From assembly GCA_910585095.1 (NCBI GenBank), contig CAJUBU010000010.1, positions 65,733 through 127,136 of the forward strand: DNA of 61,404 nucleotides. Direction: 5' to 3'. The notes under the pieces were generated by a model. It did not search any database. It was not told the DNA's origin and saw only the letters and a program-made list of their open reading frames with translations. Origin of the DNA: an uncultured Lachnospira sp. GTDB lineage: Bacteria; Bacillota; Clostridia; Lachnospirales; Lachnospiraceae. Position 1 is the first letter of the stretch. Every line of letters begins with the position of its first letter. Shown one piece after another: positions 57,927 through 61,404 of the stretch. The position numbers and the translations under genes were made by a program.

Positions 57927-59461
57927 CCTTTTGCCTTTCTATACTTTACTAAAGAAGCATAATAGGATACAAAATCCGTCTCTTTAAGCTGTACAAGTTT
58001 ATTTGCATCTTCTTCTGACATATTATAGGTACTCTTAAAATATTCTAAAATCTTTGCTTTTTCAGAATCAAGATGAGAAGTGATACCTAATTCTTCTGCC
58101 TCCCTATAATATTCATTATATCGCTCAAGACCTTTTACCAAAGAATTTAAAGCTTGGTCTTTCATATCAAGCTGCATATAATTATTATAGGATTCTGTCT
58201 GTCTTTGAACAAACATAATAACGGATACTTGCCTTAACAATGACTCATCATTTTTTCTCACAGACAATCCAGCAAGCTTTTGATATGCTTTTGCATAATT
58301 TCCTGATTCAATATAACCTTTTGCCTCACTTACATTCTTATTATAATGAAATGCCGAATTAAAAAGTATAATTAAAACAACAATACCTGCAATAAAAAAT
58401 ACAAAAAGTACCATTGATTTTGGCTTAATCTTTAATATATCACCTGGTTTTGGTGCTGGTTTTGCTTTCTTTTCTTTCTTTGGCTTTTCCTTTTTAGGTT
58501 TTTTCTCTTTTTCAGCCTTTTCTTTTGCTTTTTCTTCTTTTGCTTTTTTGGCTTCTTCCTTTTTATTTGCTTTTTCTTTTGTCTTTTCCTCTTTAAGCTT
58601 TTTCTTCTCATTTTGATCTGCAATTTCAGCTTCTTCTTCTAATCGTTCTTCTTCTTCATTTTTCTGCTTATACTGTTGCATTCTATATCGAATTTTTGCA
58701 AACAATCCTTTTTTTGGTGCAATATTTTCATCTAAATTATCCTTATCACCATACATTTCATCTAATAATTGTTGATTTTCATCTATTGGTTTCTCAGACT
58801 CTCCATCAACATGAATAGCATCATTATCTGCTTGTTGAGTCTTCTTATTTTCTTTTTTCAATTTTTTATCCTTTTTACTCTTTTTTCCATCACTTGAGTT
58901 GATATCTGTATTTGTCCCTTCAACAGAAGCTTTAACATCTTTATCAATATCTTCAAAGAAAATATTTTTAAGTGCAGCCATCAATCCTTTTTTCTTTTTT
59001 TTCTTGCCGCGTTTTTTGCCTTTACTATCAATATTTTCAATAACATCTATTGGTGTGTCATTTGTATTATTAACATTTTCATTATTGGTTGCATGAACAG
59101 TCTCATCGTTCACTTTATCAATATTTTCACTATTTTCCTTTGACTCCTTAGATTCTTTAGAAACATTACTTATATCATCATTTAATAATTCTTCAACCGA
59201 CACATCATCTGATGTAACCTGTTCAATGATAGAATCTAATTTCATACTTTCTAATCGTTCTAAATCACTTTCTGATAAATCTGGTTCACTCAAATCCAAA
59301 TCCTTTTCTTTTTGTTCTTCTTTACTTATATTATTATCATCATTATATGTATCAGCGTTCTCATTATTTGTAGGTGATTCGTTATTTTCCTTAGATTCCT
59401 CATCATCACCAACTGAACTTAATAAATTATCCAGATAACTTTCTTCATCTGCACCAGCCAT
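57923..59461 (-). CDS. Membrane-anchored protein with acidic/lysine-rich N-terminal region
   Basis: I do not recognise this 512-residue protein. Residues 1-150 are acidic and rich in Asn, Ser and Asp; about 150-345 is strongly charged with lysine-rich blocks (KKRGKKKKKKG; many EKAKKE-like repeats, likely coiled coil). One membrane helix follows (about 350-372, MVLFVFFIAGIVVLIILF), and the last 130 residues look like helical TPR-type repeats (ESGNYAKAYQKLAGL). It overlaps hisH by four bases and heads the his-ung operon. The topology suggests a large cytoplasmic part and an external C-terminal domain. Confidence 0.75.
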   Translation of the reverse strand: MAGADEESYLDNLLSSVGDDEESKENNESPTNNENADTYNDDNNISKEEQKEKDLDLSEPDLSESDLERLESMKLDSIIEQVTSDDVSVEELLNDDISNVSKESKESKENSENIDKVNDETVHATNNENVNNTNDTPIDVIENIDSKGKKRGKKKKKKGLMAALKNIFFEDIDKDVKASVEGTNTDINSSDGKKSKKDKKLKKENKKTQQADNDAIHVDGESEKPIDENQQLLDEMYGDKDNLDENIAPKKGLFAKIRYRMQQYKQKNEEEERLEEEAEIADQNEKKKLKEEKTKEKANKKEEAKKAKEEKAKEKAEKEKKPKKEKPKKEKKAKPAPKPGDILKIKPKSMVLFVFFIAGIVVLIILFNSAFHYNKNVSEAKGYIESGNYAKAYQKLAGLSVRKNDESLLRQVSVIMFVQRQTESYNNYMQLDMKDQALNSLVKGLERYNEYYREAEELGITSHLDSEKAKILEYFKSTYNMSEEDANKLVQLKETDFVSYYASLVKYRKAKG

Positions 59462-59500
59462 AATTTTATTTACTCCCGTTTTTGTAAAATAATATGAATC

Positions 59501-59529
59501 ATTATAACATATTTATTTGAATTTAACAA
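59501..59529 (-). promoter_or_regulatory. Sigma-A promoter of the his-ung operon
   Basis: On the minus strand TTGTTA (59524-59529) and TATAAT (59501-59506) are 17 bases apart; the -35 box overlaps the end of the SIR2-like gene. Confidence 0.6.
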
Positions 59530-60026
59530 ATAACATTTCTCTCTTTAAGCATTTTCATTAATTCTTCAACAAAATTATTAACATTTACTTTATATCCATA
59601 TGCTCTGTCACCAATATTTTCAGGCAACTGATAAAATTTTTCATTGATTCTATATAATGTTGATAATTTATTAATAAAAACTATTTTTTCAAATGGCCAC
59701 CTAAATATATGAGGTCTGCTAAAATCTTCACCAACCTCAATAATTAACAGCTTTTTATTTAAAGTGCAAGATAACCATTTATTATATAATTCCCACTGTT
59801 TTTCATTATCTTCTAATAGTGCATTACATACCCTTTTTTCACCTATTGATACATCTAAAAAAATATTATCTGTTCTTGAAGTAATAATAAAACAATCTTT
59901 TTTTTCTAAGTATTCATTATAAAAATCAACAATTTTTGTATCAGGCTTATTCAATCCTGTACCTATACCTATCAACACCTTATCTGCATTAATAAATGAT
60001 TCTACTATTTCTTTGTATAAATCCAT
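59523..60026 (-). CDS. Short SIR2-like protein
   Basis: A 167-residue protein with features of a shortened sirtuin-like Rossmann fold. ADKVLIGIGTGLNKPD (about 14-29) resembles the NAD-binding GAGxS loop, FIITSRTDNIFLDV (about 46-59) resembles the T(Q/T)NxD segment but lacks the usual Asn, and KKLLIIEVGEDFSRPHIFRWPFEKIVFINKLSTLYRIN (split, about 91-128) matches the C-terminal part of SIR2-like proteins. The zinc-binding and catalytic-His regions are missing. It could be a degenerate or regulatory form. GGAG lies before the ATG. Confidence 0.6.
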   Translation of the reverse strand: MDLYKEIVESFINADKVLIGIGTGLNKPDTKIVDFYNEYLEKKDCFIITSRTDNIFLDVSIGEKRVCNALLEDNEKQWELYNKWLSCTLNKKLLIIEVGEDFSRPHIFRWPFEKIVFINKLSTLYRINEKFYQLPENIGDRAYGYKVNVNNFVEELMKMLKERNVIC

Positions 60027-60052
60027 TATATACTCTACTCCAATTTAGTAAA

Positions 60053-60081
60053 ATGTAATAAAAATATATCTTATTTGTCAA
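60053..60081 (-). promoter_or_regulatory. Possible promoter of the SIR2-like gene
   Basis: On the minus strand a perfect TTGACA (60076-60081) is followed after 17 bases by TTACAT (60053-60058), a poor -10 box. Confidence 0.4.
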
Positions 60082-60130
60082 CCAAATATTGTAATCCGCT
60101 TCACTGCTTGCTTATAATTTATTATGTAAA

Positions 60131-60155
60131 ATACTCCGCAGTATCTACGGAGTAT
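60131..60155 (-). terminator. Terminator after cheV
   Basis: ATACTCCG and CGGAGTAT form a perfect 8-bp stem with a 9-base loop, followed on the minus strand by TTTACATAAT. Confidence 0.75.
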
Positions 60156-60211
60156 CAAAATCACCTGTATCCAAAATTTTACTTTATATCTTATTTAATA
60201 CTATAAATTAA

Positions 60212-61105
60212 TTACATTAATAATTTATCAATTTCATCAACTAAAGAACCAATCTCTGGCTTTGATAACTGTACATCAGCACCTAATGATTCACCTTTTA
60301 GGCGCATCTGTTCATTAATTAAAGAAGAAAAAATAATAATTGGTATACTCTTTAAAGCATCATCAGACTTTACTAACTTCGTTAAACGATGTCCATCCAT
60401 TAATGGCATCTCTATATCTGTAATAATACATTTCACTTCTGCTGCAGCACCCTTTTTAACATCACACATATAGTCCCATGCCACTTGCCCATTAGGACAT
60501 TTTGTAACATTTGTATATCCTGCTTTTTTAAGCGAATCACTTATCAATGTCATTAATAATGGAGAATCTTCTGCAATAAGAATATGAGATTCATTTTTCC
60601 TTCTTCCTTCTAATGCATCAATATCTGAAACCTTTAATCCTGTTTCAGGACTAATATCTGAAACAATCCTCTCAAAATCTAAAATAATAATGAGCTGTCC
60701 ATTAATTTTAACAATTCCTGTTGCAATTCCACTATCTGCAGAACTTACAGTAACATCTGGCGTAATAATATCAGCCCAAGAAACTCTATGTATACCAACA
60801 ACTGCATGAACATGAAATGCAACATTTAATTTATTAAAATTCGTTATAATAAACATATCTTTCTTCACATCAGCCGAAGGAGCAGCATTAATAACGCTTG
60901 CTAAATCAATAACTGTAATCATTAAATCTCTAGGCATAAAAATGCCTTCCACACTTGGATGTGAATTAGGAACTGGAGTAACAACATTAAAAGGTACAAT
61001 CTCTTTTATCTTAGCAACATTAATTCCATAATGATTATTACCTACTATAAACTCAAGAACCTCCAACTCATTCGTTCCACTCTCCATCAAAATGTTCGTT
61101 TCCAT
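60212..61105 (-). CDS. cheV: Chemotaxis protein CheV
   Basis: A 297-residue fusion of a CheW-like domain (about 15-155; LEFIVGNNHYGINVAKIKEIV, MPRDLMITVIDLA, and GIVKINGQLIIILDFERIV) and a receiver domain (about 173-297; EDSPLL with the acidic pocket, the phosphorylated Asp in ITDIEMPLMDGHRLTK, and the Lys in QLSKPE). It links receptors to CheA and aids adaptation. The start METNILMES is set by GGAGGG upstream; a TTG five codons earlier overlaps that site. A strong sigma-A promoter lies just before it. Confidence 0.95.
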   Translation of the reverse strand: METNILMESGTNELEVLEFIVGNNHYGINVAKIKEIVPFNVVTPVPNSHPSVEGIFMPRDLMITVIDLASVINAAPSADVKKDMFIITNFNKLNVAFHVHAVVGIHRVSWADIITPDVTVSSADSGIATGIVKINGQLIIILDFERIVSDISPETGLKVSDIDALEGRRKNESHILIAEDSPLLMTLISDSLKKAGYTNVTKCPNGQVAWDYMCDVKKGAAAEVKCIITDIEMPLMDGHRLTKLVKSDDALKSIPIIIFSSLINEQMRLKGESLGADVQLSKPEIGSLVDEIDKLLM

Positions 61106-61148
61106 AATTATACCCTCCAAATCACCATGTACGTTATAGTCTTATTTG

Positions 61149-61177
61149 ATTATAACAAATTTTATATGGTATTTCAA
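61149..61177 (-). promoter_or_regulatory. Sigma-A promoter of cheV
   Basis: On the minus strand TTGAAA (61172-61177) and a perfect TATAAT (61149-61154) are 17 bases apart, about 45 bases before the ATG. Confidence 0.82.
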
Positions 61178-61280
61178 TGATAATTATAAAAAATCGAGTA
61201 GGGGAGATTTTTCCCTATTCGCCGCGCGGGGTGCATGTTGCTTTAGCAATTAATTTCCTCTTATGTCCTGCACATAAAAA

Positions 61281-61310
61281 ATGAACATCGTTCATACAAA
61301 CAATGTTCAT
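61281..61310 (-). terminator. Terminator of a gene beyond the window
   Basis: ATGAACAT and ATGTTCAT form an 8-bp stem; on the minus strand six T follow. A second hairpin, CGAGTAGGG with CCCTATTCG, lies at 61195-61221. No gene is visible between 61106 and the window end. Confidence 0.65.
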
Positions 61311-61404
61311 CTAAATAAATCAAATTATAATTTAAAATTAATATACTATCAAACAAAAAATTGTTCCATCAAAACTGCATATTAACTATACCATACATGA
61401 AAGC

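Noticed and set aside
61281..61310. GAACATCGTTC as a LexA box
   Set aside because: The spacer is three bases instead of four, and the sequence fits better as a terminator arm followed by a T run.
1..61404. CRISPR arrays, tRNA, rRNA, prophage or intact insertion sequences
   Set aside because: No regularly spaced repeats, cloverleaf genes, phage genes or transposase frames were seen on either strand.

Overview
The window is a gene-dense, low-GC chromosome segment from an anaerobic, endospore-forming member of the Clostridia, most likely the family Lachnospiraceae. The evidence is a complete spoIIIA locus and spoIIM, a clostridial neighbourhood of tlyA-dxs-ispA-xseB-xseA-nusB-asp23, a giant BcrA/BadF-type activase protein, chemotaxis genes (a methyl-accepting protein and CheV), uronate genes (kduI, kduD) typical of pectin-using gut bacteria, and GGAGG ribosome binding sites. 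I saw no rRNA, tRNA, CRISPR array, prophage or intact insertion sequence. Most genes are on the minus strand.

Layout. 1-5.8 kb: tlyA (cut by the window edge), isoprenoid genes dxs and ispA, exonuclease VII (xseA/xseB), nusB and an Asp23 protein. 5.9-10.8 kb: spoIIIAA to spoIIIAH, with spoIIIAD and spoIIIAE fused into one reading frame. 10.9-14.6 kb: an ABC exporter (MacB/LolD-type ATPase and a 900-residue FtsX-type permease). 14.7-20.5 kb: a D-Ala-D-Ala carboxypeptidase, an AraC-type regulator overlapping a clpP paralogue, a NodB-type deacetylase and a chemoreceptor. 20.7-26.5 kb: a NatAB-type ABC pair, kduD, kduI and a pyrimidine-nucleoside phosphorylase. 26.8-32.6 kb: DAHP synthase, a TetR-flavodoxin pair under a 41-bp palindromic operator, spoIIM, an ADP-ribose hydrolase, proC and an aminotransferase. 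32.8-41.3 kb: rny, recX, recA (LexA-type boxes on both sides of its promoter), pncC, pgsA, rimO, rpoZ, gmk and yicC. 41.8-49 kb: rqcH, an unrecognised membrane protein, tyrS, a VanZ-like protein, pyk and a rhomboid-like pseudoprotease. 49.2-55 kb: the 1408-residue activase protein, a 38-residue membrane protein, a DUF7919-like protein and a CPBP protease. 55.2-61.4 kb: an operon of a 512-residue membrane protein, hisH, hisF, ung and a YfbM-like gene, then a SIR2-like remnant and cheV.

Regulation is the most informative layer. Near-consensus sigma-A promoters can be read in front of asp23, the araC-clpP pair, natAB, kduI, tetR, recA, the rhomboid-like gene, the activase gene, the his operon and cheV. 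Sigma-E-like promoters sit in front of spoIIIAA (inside a terminator hairpin) and spoIIM (inside the 3' end of the upstream gene).

The best candidate for something undescribed is a recurring leader just before the start codon of unrelated genes. In one form (spoIIIAG, the chemoreceptor, pdp, yicC) a 7-bp stem with compensating base changes and a 13-15-nt loop ending in GCTTC runs into the Shine-Dalgarno sequence. In a related form (recA, tyrS, and degenerate copies at spoIIIAH, the Nudix gene and near kduD) the sequence GCGCAGAAATGAGG is preceded by a long-range 10-bp stem. Two other dispersed repeat families, one MITE-like and one with the core TTGATGAGGTTAAA, are also present.
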